Source: Sabulicella rubraurantiaca
GTDB lineage: Bacteria; Pseudomonadota; Alphaproteobacteria; Acetobacterales; Acetobacteraceae
NCBI RefSeq assembly: GCF_017355885.1
Contig: NZ_JAFEUU010000001.1
Span: 62,001 to 126,000, forward strand
Length of the DNA: 64,000 nucleotides
Direction of reading: 5' to 3'
In this document: positions 34,630-44,614 of the stretch, in pieces
How the letters are laid out: each line of letters begins with the position of its first letter
How positions within the stretch are numbered: position 1 is the first letter of the stretch
Notes under the pieces: model-generated
Seen by the model: only the letters and a program-made list of their open reading frames with translations
Told to the model about the DNA's origin: nothing
The model's database searches: none
Program-made: the position numbers and the translations under genes

Positions 34630-35418
34630 TCAGGTGAAGCGCGGAAACTCCGGCCCCGACAGCTTATCGCCGGTCTTGAGGGTCAAGTGCCGCAGCGGCG
34701 GCGAGCCGCGCCCCTGCCGGTCGATGAAGAAGGCATCATCCCCGACCCAGCGCGCCGAGAAGACCCGGCGGCGCTGGTGCCTGTTTGTGTTGGCCGGCGC
34801 GCCATGGATGGTGCGGAAGTCGAAGGCCACGGCGTCGCCCGGCTGCATCTCCCAGCCCAGGATGCGGAATTCGCCACGCCGGGCGTCGATATCCGGCATG
34901 TCCTCGGCCGTGTCGCCCTCGTAAAGATCGGTGCCGTCGAAGCGCTTGGGCTTGTGGTTCTTGCCCCAGCGTTGGCTGCCCGCGACGCATTCCAGCGTCA
35001 CCTCACGCGCTACGGGGTCGAGCGGGATCCAGAAGGACACGCTCTGCTGACCGCCCACGCAGTAATAGGGACTGTCCTGGTGCCAGGGGGTGACGATGCT
35101 CGTCCCCGGTTCCTTCACAAGCACGTGGTCATGGAAGAATTGCGCGCCTTCGCTGCCCATCAGGGCACGGGCGATGGAAGCGCCCGGCCCGCGTTCGACG
35201 AAGTCGCGGAACTCGGGAATGCGCTGCCAATTGCAGAGGTCCTGGAAGAAGCGGGCCGATCCGTCCTTGGGCGTGTAGGAGCGCTCATAGGGCCCCGGGG
35301 CCGCCATCAGCGCCTCGGTCCCCACGCGCAGGGCTTCCACCCAGTCGGCGAAGGCACCGCGCAGAAGGATGACGCCATCCTGCTGATAGGCCCGGAAATC
35401 GGCACTTGTCACCGCCAT
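34630..35418 (-). CDS. Phytanoyl-CoA dioxygenase-family oxygenase
   Basis: Fe(II)/2-oxoglutarate oxygenase of the PhyH family (262 aa). The metal triad is H113-x-D115 in TPWHQDSPYY and H205 in FRTIHGAPAN. A downstream arginine cluster (RHQRRRVFSARW) should bind 2-oxoglutarate. Of two in-frame ATGs, 35418 has GGAGG at the better distance (7 nt); 35424 is almost on top of it. It sits between hutD (61-bp gap) and dctP on the same strand. The substrate is unknown: PhyH proteins act on fatty acyls, amino acids and many small molecules. Confidence 0.84.
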   Translation of the reverse strand: MAVTSADFRAYQQDGVILLRGAFADWVEALRVGTEALMAAPGPYERSYTPKDGSARFFQDLCNWQRIPEFRDFVERGPGASIARALMGSEGAQFFHDHVLVKEPGTSIVTPWHQDSPYYCVGGQQSVSFWIPLDPVAREVTLECVAGSQRWGKNHKPKRFDGTDLYEGDTAEDMPDIDARRGEFRILGWEMQPGDAVAFDFRTIHGAPANTNRHQRRRVFSARWVGDDAFFIDRQGRGSPPLRHLTLKTGDKLSGPEFPRFT

Positions 35419-35479
35419 GTCCATGCCTCCTCTGGGGATTCGGATCATGCGTGGCCGACTTCGCACATGCAAACACATG

Positions 35480-35986
35480 TCACGCGGGGCGGAGCGTCAC
35501 TTCCACCAGTTCCGCTGCGGCTTCAGGCACGGCCCGGACCGGAACGCCTCCCGTTTCGGCGACATCGAGCGGGTGCAGCCGCTCGCCCCCCAACGCCACG
35601 GGTCCGCCCAGCACCAGCACGAAATCCGCCGCCACCTCGCGGGGGACAGTGAGCGCGGTCCGCTGCACCGAATGGGTGACGGCGCCGCGGCGCGTGATGA
35701 CGTTGAAGGCGAGGACCTGCCCGGCCTCCAGCACGGCCTCCACCTTCTCCTCCCCGGCGAAGGAGAAAGGTGCCGGCCCGACCAGCCTGCCGTTCAGCCG
35801 GAGACCCTCGCCAATGGCGGTCAGCGTCCGGTCGAAACCGGAATAGTCGGAGAAGGGGCCGCCCCGTGCGATCTCGGCCAGGGAAAGACGCCAGTCATCA
35901 TCCGGATGCCAGGCGATCTCGTGGCTGATGCCGCCGCCATTGCGCCAGGGCCGCGTCTCGAAGGCAGCTCGCCGGATCACCCGCAT
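35480..35986 (-). CDS. hutD: HutD-family protein
   Basis: Small cupin-fold HutD protein (168 aa) found only with histidine-utilisation genes. It contains RPWRNGGGISHEIAWHPDDDWRLSLAEI and FSDYSGFDRTLTAIGEG. In Pseudomonas HutD is thought to limit hut expression, possibly by binding formylglutamate. ATG overlaps the hutU stop as ATGA, so it belongs to the same operon. Confidence 0.9.
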   Translation of the reverse strand: MRVIRRAAFETRPWRNGGGISHEIAWHPDDDWRLSLAEIARGGPFSDYSGFDRTLTAIGEGLRLNGRLVGPAPFSFAGEEKVEAVLEAGQVLAFNVITRRGAVTHSVQRTALTVPREVAADFVLVLGGPVALGGERLHPLDVAETGGVPVRAVPEAAAELVEVTLRPA

Positions 35987-37647
35987 CACAGGATGGCCGG
36001 CAGGTCGAGGCCCATCTTGCGGGCGTGGTCCTTGGCGATGTCGTAGCCCGCATCGGCATGGCGCATCACGCCCGTGGCTGGGTCGTTCCACAAGACGCGC
36101 GACAGGCGGCGCGACGCGGCTTCCGTTCCGTCGCATAGCACGACCATTCCCGAATGCTGCGAATACCCCATGCCCACGCCGCCGCCATGGTGCAGCGATA
36201 CCCAGGTCGCGCCCGAGGCGCAGTTGAGCAGCGCGTTCAGCAGGGGCCAGTCGGACACCGCGTCCGATCCATCCATCATTGCCTCCGTCTCGCGGTTGGG
36301 CGAGGCGACGGAGCCGGAATCGAGGTGGTCGCGCCCAATCACGACCGGGCCGATCTCGCCGCGCGCCACCATCTCGTTGAAGGCGAGGCCGATGCGGTCG
36401 CGGTCGCCCAGCCCGACCCAGCAGATGCGTGCCGGAAGGCCTTGGAAGGCGATGCGTTCCCGCGCCATGTCGAGCCAGCGATGCAGATGCGTGTCGTGCG
36501 GCATCAGCTCCCGCACCTTGTCGTCGGTCTTGCGGATATCCTCAGGGTTGCCGGAGAGCGCGGCCCACCGGAACGGCCCGACCCCACGGCAGAAGAGCGG
36601 ACGGATATAGGCCGGCACGAAGCCCGGGAAGTCGAAGGCATTTGCCAGGCCTTCGTCTTTCGCCATCTGACGGATGTTGTTGCCGTAATCGAGCACGGCC
36701 GCGCCCATCTTCTGGAAATCCAGCATGGCCTGGACATGCGCCACCATGGACTTCTTGGCTGCCGCCGCCACCGCCTTGGGGTCGGTCTCGCGCTTGCGCT
36801 CCCATTCCTCCAGCGTCCAGCCTGCGGGCAGGTAGCCATTGGCCGGATCATGCGCGCTGGTTTGGTCGGTCACGATGTCCGGCACCACGCCGCGCCGCAC
36901 CAGCTCCGGAAACACCTCCGCCGCATTGCCAAGCAGCCCGACGGAGATGGCGCGCTTCTCGTCGCAGGCGCGGCGGATCATCGCCAGCGCCTCGTCCAGC
37001 GTGTCGGCCTTGTGGTCGAGGTAGCGCGTCTCCAAACGCTTCTCGATGCGCGAGGGCTGGCATTCCACTGCCAGCACGGACGCGCCCGCGAAGACGCCCG
37101 CGAGGGGCTGCGCGCCGCCCATCCCGCCGAGCCCGCCCGTTAGGATCCAGCGCCCTTCGAGCGAGCCGCCGAAATGCTTTCGCCCGGCCTCGGCGAAGGT
37201 CTCGTAGGTGCCCTGAACGATGCCCTGCGAGCCGATATAGATCCAGGAGCCGGCCGTCATCTGGCCGTACATCATCAGTCCCTTGCGATCGAGCTCGTTG
37301 AAATGCTCCCAGTTCGCCCAGGCCGGAACGAGGTTGCTGTTGGCGATGAGCACGCGCGGTGCGTCCGAATGGGTGCGAAACACGCCGACCGGCTTGCCGG
37401 ACTGCACCAGCAGCGTTTGGTCTTCCTCTAGCCGCCGCAAGACCGTGCAGATGCGGTCGAAGCTGTCCCAATCACGTGCGGCGCGCCCGATGCCGCCATA
37501 GACCACGAGTTCGCCGGGCTTCTCCGCCACCTCGGGGTCAAGGTTGTTCATCAGCATCCGCAGCGGTGCCTCGGCCTGCCAGGATTTCGCGGAGATCTGC
37601 ATCCCGCGCGGAGCCTGGATCACGCGGTCATTGCGGCTTGTGGTCAC
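35986..37647 (-). CDS. hutU: Urocanate hydratase
   Basis: Second step of histidine breakdown: urocanate to imidazolonepropionate with bound NAD+ (553 aa, full length). The N-terminal [25 protein letters not shown] is highly conserved. [23 protein letters not shown] and the NAD-contact [13 protein letters not shown] are present, and [15 protein letters not shown] occurs near residue 360. It overlaps hutH upstream and hutD downstream by 3-4 bp. Confidence 0.97.
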   Translation of the reverse strand: MTTSRNDRVIQAPRGMQISAKSWQAEAPLRMLMNNLDPEVAEKPGELVVYGGIGRAARDWDSFDRICTVLRRLEEDQTLLVQSGKPVGVFRTHSDAPRVLIANSNLVPAWANWEHFNELDRKGLMMYGQMTAGSWIYIGSQGIVQGTYETFAEAGRKHFGGSLEGRWILTGGLGGMGGAQPLAGVFAGASVLAVECQPSRIEKRLETRYLDHKADTLDEALAMIRRACDEKRAISVGLLGNAAEVFPELVRRGVVPDIVTDQTSAHDPANGYLPAGWTLEEWERKRETDPKAVAAAAKKSMVAHVQAMLDFQKMGAAVLDYGNNIRQMAKDEGLANAFDFPGFVPAYIRPLFCRGVGPFRWAALSGNPEDIRKTDDKVRELMPHDTHLHRWLDMARERIAFQGLPARICWVGLGDRDRIGLAFNEMVARGEIGPVVIGRDHLDSGSVASPNRETEAMMDGSDAVSDWPLLNALLNCASGATWVSLHHGGGVGMGYSQHSGMVVLCDGTEAASRRLSRVLWNDPATGVMRHADAGYDIAKDHARKMGLDLPAIL

Positions 37648-39143
37648 AGCGAAACCTCCGTCAGTTCGGCGAGGGCGCCAGTGGCGATCAGGTCCGTGGC
37701 GGCCTGCATGTCGGGTGCCATGTGGCGGTCTTCCTCCAGCATCGGCACGCAGGCGCGCAGCAGGGCTCGCGCCTGCTCCAGCTTCGGCGAGGACCGCAGG
37801 GGCGCGTGGAAGTCGCAGCCCTGGGCCGCCGCCAGATACTCGATGCCCAAAATCGCGCGGAGGTTCTCTGCCATGGGCAGGAGGCGCCGCGCGCCATGCG
37901 TGGCCATGCTCACATGGTCCTCCTGATTGGCGGAGGTCGGGATGGAATCCACGCTCGCCGGCATGGCGCGCTGCCGGTTTTCGGCCACGAGCGCTGCCGC
38001 CGTCACCTGCGGGATCATGAAGCCGGAGTTCAAACCTGGGCGCGGCGTCAGGAAGGCGGGCAGGCCGGATAGGACCGGGTCGGTCAGCAGGGTGATGCGC
38101 CGCTCGGCAAGGGAGCCGATCTCGCAGATTGCCATGGCGATGGTGTCCGCCGCAAAGGCCACCGGCTCGGCATGAAAGTTTCCGCCCGAGATCACCTCGC
38201 CTTCCGCGCTGAACACCAGCGGATTGTCGGAGACGCCATTCGCCTCGATCTCAAGGGTCGTGGCTGCCTGACGCAGGATGTCCAGGCATGCGCCCATGAC
38301 CTGTGGCTGGCAGCGCAGGCAGTATGGATCCTGGACGCGTGGGTCGTCCACGCGGTGGCTGGCGCGGATCTCGCTGCCCTCCATCAGGGCGCGCAGCGAA
38401 GCGGCTGCCTCCGCCTGTCCGCGATGGCCGCGCAGCGCGTGGATGCGTGGATCGAAGGGCCCGTCGCTGCCCTTGGCCGCGTCGGTCGAGAGCGCGCCGG
38501 TGACGAGGGCAGAGGCGTAGGCGCGCTCCGTCTCGAACAGTCCTGCGAGGGCGAGCGCCGTGCTGACCTGCGTGCCGTTCAGAAGCGCCAGGCCTTCCTT
38601 CGGCCCCAGAACCAGGGGCTCCAAGCCATGTCGCGCCAGTGCCGCCGAGGCCTCGCCCTCACCCAGGAACTCGCCAACCCCCATCAGCGCCGCCGTCATG
38701 TGGGCGAGCGGCGCGAGGTCTCCCGATGCGCCGACCGAGCCCTGCGCCGGGATGGCGGGCAGGAGGCCGCGTTCCAGGCAGGTGGCCAGCATCTCGATCA
38801 CCGCCCAGCGCACGCCAGAGGCGCCGCGCGCCAGGCTGCCAAGCTTCAGCGCCAGGATCAGCCGCACCACGTCGGCGGGAAGGTTCTCGCCGACGCCGGC
38901 CGCGTGGGACAGCACGATGTTGCGCTGGAGCATGGCGAGGTCCGTATCGGCGATCCGCACCTGCGCCAGCTTCCCGAAGCCGGTGTTGATGCCATAGACC
39001 GCCTCGCCCTTGCGCAGGATGGCCGCGACGGTGGCCGCGCCCGCCTCCACCGCGCCGCGGCAGGACTCGTCGAGCGTTGGCACGGCACCGCGATACGCTT
39101 TGCGCCAGAGGGCGAGGGGGGCATTGCCGGGGGTGATTATCAT
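37644..39143 (-). CDS. hutH: Histidine ammonia-lyase
   Basis: Deaminates histidine to urocanate (499 aa). The self-forming MIO cofactor tripeptide is A139-S140-G141 in [15 protein letters not shown]. The N-terminal [11 protein letters not shown] carries the conserved catalytic tyrosine, and [12 protein letters not shown] lies near the C-terminus. It overlaps hutI and hutU. Confidence 0.97.
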   Translation of the reverse strand: MIITPGNAPLALWRKAYRGAVPTLDESCRGAVEAGAATVAAILRKGEAVYGINTGFGKLAQVRIADTDLAMLQRNIVLSHAAGVGENLPADVVRLILALKLGSLARGASGVRWAVIEMLATCLERGLLPAIPAQGSVGASGDLAPLAHMTAALMGVGEFLGEGEASAALARHGLEPLVLGPKEGLALLNGTQVSTALALAGLFETERAYASALVTGALSTDAAKGSDGPFDPRIHALRGHRGQAEAAASLRALMEGSEIRASHRVDDPRVQDPYCLRCQPQVMGACLDILRQAATTLEIEANGVSDNPLVFSAEGEVISGGNFHAEPVAFAADTIAMAICEIGSLAERRITLLTDPVLSGLPAFLTPRPGLNSGFMIPQVTAAALVAENRQRAMPASVDSIPTSANQEDHVSMATHGARRLLPMAENLRAILGIEYLAAAQGCDFHAPLRSSPKLEQARALLRACVPMLEEDRHMAPDMQAATDLIATGALAELTEVSL

Positions 39144-40336
39144 TGGCCCCTCCAGATGCGGGCGTGCAGCGGGTTAAACCCGATGCGGTAGACGAGCTCC
39201 GCCGGGCTCTCGACGTTCCAGATCGCCATGTCGCAGGATTTTCCGGGCTCCAGCGTGCCGGCCTCCTCCAGCATCCCCAGCGCCCGCGCCGCCTCCCGCG
39301 TCACCCCCGATAGGCACTCGGCGACGGTCAGGCGGAACAGCGTCGCACCCATGTTCATAGTCAGCAGCAGCGAGGTGAGAGGCGAGGTGCCCGGATTGCT
39401 GTCGGTCGCCAGGGCAATGCGCGCGCCGGCCCGGCGCAGCGCATCCACCGGCGGGTGCTGAGTTTCGCGCAGCGTGTAGAAGGCACCGGGAAGCAGCACT
39501 GCCACCGTGCCGGCGCGAGCCAGCGCCGCCGCACCTTCCTCATCCGTATACTCCAGGTGGTCGGCGGAAAGCGCGCCATGCTCTGCCGCCAGCGTGGCGC
39601 CGTGCAGGTTGGAGAGCTGGTCGGCGTGCAGCTTCACCGGAAGCCCATGCGCCTTCGCGGCGGCGAAGACACGCCGCGTCTGCTCCGGCGAGAAGGCGAT
39701 GCCCTCGCAGAACGCGTCCACCGCATCGGCCAAGCCTTCGGCGGCCAGCGCCGGCAGCATCTCCTCGCAGACGCGGGCGATGTAGCTGTCCTTGTCGCCG
39801 GCCGCTTCCGGCGGAAGGGCGTGCGCGCCAAGGAAGGTGGTGCGGACGGTCACGGGCCGCTCGTGAGCGAGGCGCCGCGCCGCACGCAGGCAGCGTCGTT
39901 CGGTGCCGAGGTCCAACCCGTAGCCCGACTTCACCTCCACCGTGGTCGCGCCCTCGGCGAGCAGATGGTCGAGCCGCCGCAGCGCCGAGGCGACCAGCGA
40001 ATCCTCGTCCGCCGCCCGCGTCGCGCGCACGGAGGAGGCGATGCCGCCGCCCGCCCGCGCGATCTCCTCATAGGACGCGCCGGTGAGGCGCATCTCGAAC
40101 TCCCGTGCGCGGTCGCCACCGAAGACGAGGTGCGTGTGGCAGTCCACGAGGCCCGGTGTGGCCCAGCGCCCGGCGCCGTCCACGACGCGCTTCGCGTCGT
40201 GCGCGGGCAACTCCGCCTCGGGACCCGCGAAGGCGATGCGCCCGTCTTTCGCGGCGATGGCGCCGCGCTCCACCGGGCCCGCGCCTTCGGCCATCGTGAG
40301 GAGGCGCAAATTGCGCCAGACCGTGTCGAAGAGCAT
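39140..40336 (-). CDS. hutI: Imidazolonepropionase
   Basis: Hydrolyses imidazolonepropionate to N-formimidoylglutamate (398 aa). It has the metal-binding [17 protein letters not shown], and the DSNPGTSPL motif that carries a metal aspartate. The start chosen is ATG 40336 with GGGAAGG upstream. An ATG at 40369 would add 11 residues but lies inside the HutC operator. It is the first gene of the hutI-H-U-D unit. Confidence 0.95.
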   Translation of the reverse strand: MLFDTVWRNLRLLTMAEGAGPVERGAIAAKDGRIAFAGPEAELPAHDAKRVVDGAGRWATPGLVDCHTHLVFGGDRAREFEMRLTGASYEEIARAGGGIASSVRATRAADEDSLVASALRRLDHLLAEGATTVEVKSGYGLDLGTERRCLRAARRLAHERPVTVRTTFLGAHALPPEAAGDKDSYIARVCEEMLPALAAEGLADAVDAFCEGIAFSPEQTRRVFAAAKAHGLPVKLHADQLSNLHGATLAAEHGALSADHLEYTDEEGAAALARAGTVAVLLPGAFYTLRETQHPPVDALRRAGARIALATDSNPGTSPLTSLLLTMNMGATLFRLTVAECLSGVTREAARALGMLEEAGTLEPGKSCDMAIWNVESPAELVYRIGFNPLHARIWRGQ

Positions 40337-40357
40337 GGTGCCTTCCCGAGCGGCTTC

Positions 40358-40369
40358 ATGTATAGACAT
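40358..40369. promoter_or_regulatory. HutC operator in the hutI/hutF divergent promoter
   Basis: ATGTATAGACAT lies midway in the 84-bp hutI-hutF gap. Its core TGTATAGACA matches the known HutC pattern TGTA-N2-TACA except for one base. A divergent position lets one repressor site control both arms. Binding is inference from motif and context. Confidence 0.7.
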
Positions 40370-40420
40370 AACCGCGTCGCGCGGTGGCGTCCAGCGCCGC
40401 GTGAAGGGAAGGGTCACGCC

Positions 40421-41743
40421 ATGCCGAACCGCATCCTGCTCGATGAAGCCCTGCTGGAAGGCGGCTGGGCGCGTTCCGTCGGCTTGGCGGTCGAGCACGG
40501 CGTGATTGCCGAGGTGAGGCCGGATGCGCCGCTGAATTACGGCCCACGCATGAGCGGCCGTGCCATTCCCGGCATGCCCAACCTCCACTCCCACCTGTTC
40601 CAGCGCGCGATGGCCGGCCTTGCTGAGACACGCGGACCCGCCTCCGACTCCTTCTGGACCTGGCGCGAGGTGATGTACGGCTTCCTGACCCGGCTTTCCC
40701 CGGAGGATGTCGAGGCCATCGCCGCCCAGGCCATGATGGAAATGCTGGAGGGTGGCTTCACTGCCCTCTGCGAGTTCCATTACCTGCACCACGCACCCGA
40801 TGGCTCCGCCTACGCGAATCCTGCGGAAATGGCGGAGCGAATCGCTGCGGCAGCCGACGAAACGGGGATGGGCCTCACGCTGCTGCCGGTCTTCTACGCC
40901 CATGGCGGTTTCGGCCCGGTGCCGGCCGCAGAGGGCCAGCGCCGCTTCCTCTCCAGCCTCGACTCCTACGAACGATTGCTGGAAGCCAGCGCCTGTGCGG
41001 TTCAAGCCTTGCCCGATTCACGGCTCGGCGTGGCGCCGCATTCCCTTCGCGCGGCGACGGGCGCGGAGATTAGCCATCTCCTCTCCCTTCGCCCGAAGGA
41101 CCCCGTTCACATCCACGTCGCCGAGCAGGTGGCAGAGGTGGACGCCTGCCTGGCTTGGTGCGGTGCGCGGCCCGTCCAGCACCTTCTCGACACGCAACCT
41201 GTGGACGGGCGCTGGTGCCTGATCCACGCGACCCAAATGGAGGCTTCGGAGACGGAGGCCCTGTCCCGCAGCGGCGCCGTTGCCGGGCTTTGCCCGATCA
41301 CCGAAGCCAATCTGGGCGACGGCTTCTTCGACGCCACGCACTTCACCGGTCCTTGGGGGGTCGGCAGCGATTCCAACGTGGAGATCACCGCGCCCGGCGA
41401 ACTGCGCCTGCTCGAATACGGGCAGCGCCTGCTCCATCGCGCCCGCAACGTGCTGGCGCGCGGGGAGGGGAGTTCCACCGGTGCAAGTCTCTACAAGGCG
41501 GCGCTGGCCGGCGGCGCCCAGGCTTCCGGCCGGGCCCTGGGCCGCATCGCGCCGGGTGCGCGGGCCGATCTGGTCTGGCTGGAGCCGGGGTCGGAAGTCG
41601 ACGACTACGTCTTTGTCAGCGGTGCGCGCGCCATCCGGCGCGTCATGGTGGGTGGGCGCGTCGTGGTGGAGGAAAGCAGGCACCACGCCCGTGACCGCAC
41701 CGCCAAGCGATTCCGCGCCGTGATGGAGCGTCTGCGTGGCTGA
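40421..41743 (+). CDS. hutF: Formimidoylglutamate deiminase
   Basis: Deaminates N-formimidoylglutamate to N-formylglutamate (440 aa), the branch used in Pseudomonas. It is an amidohydrolase with [34 protein letters not shown], and the metal aspartate in [13 protein letters not shown] follows GAAGGGAAGGG. It is divergent from hutI and overlaps hutC by 8 bp. The next enzyme, HutG deformylase, is not in the window. Confidence 0.94.
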   Translation: MPNRILLDEALLEGGWARSVGLAVEHGVIAEVRPDAPLNYGPRMSGRAIPGMPNLHSHLFQRAMAGLAETRGPASDSFWTWREVMYGFLTRLSPEDVEAIAAQAMMEMLEGGFTALCEFHYLHHAPDGSAYANPAEMAERIAAAADETGMGLTLLPVFYAHGGFGPVPAAEGQRRFLSSLDSYERLLEASACAVQALPDSRLGVAPHSLRAATGAEISHLLSLRPKDPVHIHVAEQVAEVDACLAWCGARPVQHLLDTQPVDGRWCLIHATQMEASETEALSRSGAVAGLCPITEANLGDGFFDATHFTGPWGVGSDSNVEITAPGELRLLEYGQRLLHRARNVLARGEGSSTGASLYKAALAGGAQASGRALGRIAPGARADLVWLEPGSEVDDYVFVSGARAIRRVMVGGRVVVEESRHHARDRTAKRFRAVMERLRG

Positions 41744-42446
41744 GACCATCGCCTCGCGCATCCGCGCTGAGATCGAGGGCCCGATCCTTTCCGGCGAGTG
41801 GCCGCCTGGCACGCGCATTCCCTTCGAGCACGAGCTCACCGCGCGCTTCGGCTGCTCGCGTATGACGGTGAACAAGGTGCTGTCGGCCCTGGCGGCAGAG
41901 GGGCTGATCACGCGCCGCCGCCGAACCGGCTCCGTCGTCGCCAGCCCGCCTGGCGAAAGGGCGCTGCTGGAAATTCATGATCTGGCGCTGGAGGCCCGGC
42001 GCGCCGGTCGGCAATACCGACACGAGGTGCTGGAGCGCGTGATACGCCGCGCCAAGCCGCCCGAGGCGCAGGCGCTTGGCCTTTCCGCCGGGGCGCGACT
42101 CCTTTGCCTCACAACGCTCCATCACACCGATGGCGTGCCCGATGCCTACGAGACGCGCCTGATCTGCCTCGACACCGTGCCCGAGGCGGAAGCGGAATCC
42201 TTCCGGGACATGCCGCCGGGCACTTGGCTCCTGGCCCGTGTCGCCTGGACCGAAGCCGAACATGCCGTCGCGGCCATTCCAGCCGATGCTGCGCTGGCGC
42301 AGCGCCTGCAGGTCGAGCGCGGGGCCGCCTGCCTGCTGCTGGAGAGACGGACCTGGCAATCCGGCCGTCTCGTCACCGAGGCGCGCATTGCCTATCCTGG
42401 CAACCGTCACCGCCTCGTTGGACGCTTCGGCCCTGGGGGCCGGTAG
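41736..42446 (+). CDS. hutC: Histidine utilisation repressor HutC
   Basis: GntR-family repressor (236 aa). The N-terminal winged helix (IASRIRAEIEGPILSGEW through FGCSRMTVNKVLSALAAEGLITRRRRTGSVVA) is followed by a UTRA effector domain from about residue 85. HutC responds to urocanate in characterised systems. The start is GTG at 41736, inside the end of hutF, so they form one operon, probably autoregulated through the operator at 40358. Confidence 0.94.
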   Translation: MAETIASRIRAEIEGPILSGEWPPGTRIPFEHELTARFGCSRMTVNKVLSALAAEGLITRRRRTGSVVASPPGERALLEIHDLALEARRAGRQYRHEVLERVIRRAKPPEAQALGLSAGARLLCLTTLHHTDGVPDAYETRLICLDTVPEAEAESFRDMPPGTWLLARVAWTEAEHAVAAIPADAALAQRLQVERGAACLLLERRTWQSGRLVTEARIAYPGNRHRLVGRFGPGGR

Positions 42447-42460
42447 GGAGGCTCAGGCCT

Positions 42461-42718
42461 TCAGCCAGTGATCGGCGGTCCGTTCCAGCTTCGCGCCTCC
42501 CGCGCGCCGCTGCGCGCGTCCTGCGACAACCGCGCGAGATTGCCCTGGTAGGCGACCACACTGCCCTGCAGCCCCATGACGCTTTGCCGCAGCGAACCCA
42601 ACTCGGCGCGGAACTGCGCCAGGGCGGCCTGCTGGTCTGCGAGGGCGGCGTCGAGGCTGCGTAGCGCAGTACGGAGACGGTGATCGGGACGGGCGGGGAA
42701 ACGCAGGATCTCGGCCAT
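42461..42718 (-). CDS. Small coiled-coil protein, function unknown
   Basis: Predicted 85-aa soluble protein. MAEILRFPARPDHRL is followed by a heptad-rich helix (LRSLDAALADQQAALAQFRAEL and onward to VVAYQGNLARL). The ATG at 42718 has a GGAG ribosome binding site 6 nt upstream, but that GGAG sits in a perfect hairpin (42724-42744). ATG 42730 is an alternative that would place four more residues in the hairpin. I do not recognise the family. Confidence 0.6.
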   Translation of the reverse strand: MAEILRFPARPDHRLRTALRSLDAALADQQAALAQFRAELGSLRQSVMGLQGSVVAYQGNLARLSQDARSGAREARSWNGPPITG

Positions 42719-42723
42719 GCGGC

Positions 42724-42744
42724 GCTCCATCAGGGCGATGGAGC
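42724..42744 (-). promoter_or_regulatory. Perfect hairpin covering the ribosome binding site
   Basis: On the minus strand GCTCCATC (42744-42737) pairs with GATGGAGC (42731-42724) over the 5-nt loop GCCCT. The 3' arm contains the GGAG ribosome binding site of the gene starting at 42718. The hairpin could lower or regulate translation. The upstream 45 bp are AT-rich and may hold the promoter. Confidence 0.55.
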
Positions 42745-42790
42745 TATCCTTAACACTCCGCTAAATTTGTCACCAAGTCTCATAAAATAT

Positions 42791-43231
42791 TCAGGCAAGC
42801 GCCGCCGCGAGAAGGCAAGCGCCAGCGCTGAGCGAGAGGACCCAGCGCAGCACCACATACGGACCGGACACGAATCCACGCAGCGAGGCCCATTGCTCCA
42901 CGGCGGCGACCGCCACCAGCGCGGCAGCCAGGAGCCAGAGTCCAGATTTGATGGGCAGCAGCAGCGCGGCCCAGCCAACGAGCGCAGGTAGGACGCCCAT
43001 GCTCAGCCGCTGCCGGTTGGTCGGCGCTTCCGCCTCCGGCGCCCGAAGTGCGACACCCCAATGCACCGCGCCCAGGAAGGACAGGATCACCGCACCGTAC
43101 GCGCGCAGCGCCATCAGCGCCCAGTCATGCCAGCCGGTCACTGCCAGCGCCACCAGCGCCAGCCCCGCGAAGGGGAGGAGGCCCAGCAGGCCAAGGGTCC
43201 ATGCGAGGCGCATCGTCGCGGCTTCCATCAT
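42791..43231 (-). CDS. DUF3429 membrane protein
   Basis: Five-span membrane protein (146 aa, or 140 from ATG 43213, which has GGAAG upstream). The family signature RAYGAVILSFLGAVHWGVAL is near residue 45. Function is unknown throughout the family. It is co-directional with the small coiled-coil gene and divergent from the CNNM gene. Confidence 0.82.
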   Translation of the reverse strand: MMEAATMRLAWTLGLLGLLPFAGLALVALAVTGWHDWALMALRAYGAVILSFLGAVHWGVALRAPEAEAPTNRQRLSMGVLPALVGWAALLLPIKSGLWLLAAALVAVAAVEQWASLRGFVSGPYVVLRWVLSLSAGACLLAAALA

Positions 43232-43284
43232 TCAACGTCAGCCCATCCTCGTCCTGCTGTCCAGCATGCCCTACATAGCGCGGC

Positions 43285-44604
43285 ATGGGTGTCACCTTCG
43301 AGATTGCGATCGTTCTCCTGCTCACCGTGCTCAACGGCATCTTCGCCATGAGCGAACTGGCCGTGGTGTCTTCGCGAAAAGCGCGCCTCATCGCCATGGA
43401 GCGCAAGGGTAGCCGCGGCGCTGCCGCTGCCCTGCGCCTGCAGGAGAACCCCTCCCGCTTCCTGCCGACCGTGCAGGTGGGCATCTCGCTGGTCGGCATC
43501 CTTGCTGGCGTGTTCGGCGGTGCGGCCATTGCCGGACCGCTCGGCGACTGGCTGGTGCAGGTTCCTGCTCTCGCCGTGTGGGGACGCAGCCTCGCCTTTT
43601 TCCTCGTGGTGGTGGGCATCACCTATCTCAACCTGATCCTCGGCGAGCTGGTGCCGAAACAGATTGCCCTGCGCGACCCGGAGCGCGTGGCCACCATGCT
43701 TGCCTTGCCGCTGGAGACGCTGGCGAGGCTGAGCGCGCCGGTGGTCTGGCTGCTGTCGCGCTCGTCCAACCTCATCCTACGCCTGGTCGGCGCGCACCGC
43801 CCCATGGAGCAGGGCGTTACGGAAGAGGAGGTGAAGGCGCTGGTCGCGGAAGGAGCGGAGGCCGGTGCGCTGGAGCACACGGAACGCCAGATGATCGAGC
43901 GCGTCCTTCGCCTCGCCGACCGTCCGGTGCGTGCGCTGATGACGCCCCGCACCGAGGTTGCCTGGATCGATCGCAATGCCACGCCCGAGCAGGTCGCGGA
44001 GGCGCTGCGGACGGAGAGCCTGACCCGCTTCGTCGTCGCCGATGGCCGCGTGGACAACGTGGTGGGGGTGGTAGCGGTGAAGGATCTTCTGGATCAGTGC
44101 TTGGCCGGGGGGAAGATGAGCCTCGCCACCGTGCTGCGCCAGCCCACCGTCTTCCCCGACAACCTCTCCGCCATGGACGCGCTGGAGCGGCTGCGCGCCG
44201 ATGCGCTCGGCATCGCGCTGGTGCTGGACGAGTACGGCTCCTTCGAAGGGGTGGTCACCGCCTCCGACCTTTTGGAAGCCATCGTGGGCGAGTTGGGCCC
44301 CGCGCCGGAATCCGGGAAGCCCTCGGCCGTGACGCGCCACGATGGCTCGATGCTGCTGGATGGAATGATGGCGTTGGACGAGCTGCGCGAGCGTCTGGGC
44401 GAATTCGAGCCGCCGCCGCAATCAGCCGCCTACCACACCGTCGCCGGCCTGATGCTGGCGCTGCTGCAGCGCGTCCCGCGCGAAGGCGACCGCATCGCCC
44501 ATGGCGGCTGGCGCTTCGAGATCCTGGACATGGATGGGCGCCGCGTGGACAAGGTCCTCGCGGCGCGGGAGGAAGCGGTCCCGCCGCCTCCTGTGGCGGG
44601 CTAG
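43285..44604 (+). CDS. CNNM/CorC-type transporter-associated protein (DUF21-CBS-CorC)
   Basis: Membrane protein of 439 aa. A DUF21/CNNM transmembrane domain covers residues 1-190 (LNGIFAMSELAVVSSRKARL, FLPTVQVGISLVGILAGVFGG). A CBS pair covers about 205-330 (RALMTPRTEVAWID, LVLDEYGSFEGVVTASDLLEAIVGE), and a C-terminal CorC/HlyC domain ends with FEILDMDGRRVDKVLA. Such proteins are linked to Mg2+ or Co2+ efflux or regulation. The hemolysin label often given is historical. Confidence 0.9.
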   Translation: MGVTFEIAIVLLLTVLNGIFAMSELAVVSSRKARLIAMERKGSRGAAAALRLQENPSRFLPTVQVGISLVGILAGVFGGAAIAGPLGDWLVQVPALAVWGRSLAFFLVVVGITYLNLILGELVPKQIALRDPERVATMLALPLETLARLSAPVVWLLSRSSNLILRLVGAHRPMEQGVTEEEVKALVAEGAEAGALEHTERQMIERVLRLADRPVRALMTPRTEVAWIDRNATPEQVAEALRTESLTRFVVADGRVDNVVGVVAVKDLLDQCLAGGKMSLATVLRQPTVFPDNLSAMDALERLRADALGIALVLDEYGSFEGVVTASDLLEAIVGELGPAPESGKPSAVTRHDGSMLLDGMMALDELRERLGEFEPPPQSAAYHTVAGLMLALLQRVPREGDRIAHGGWRFEILDMDGRRVDKVLAAREEAVPPPPVAG

Positions 44605-44614
44605 AGGCGGGGCC

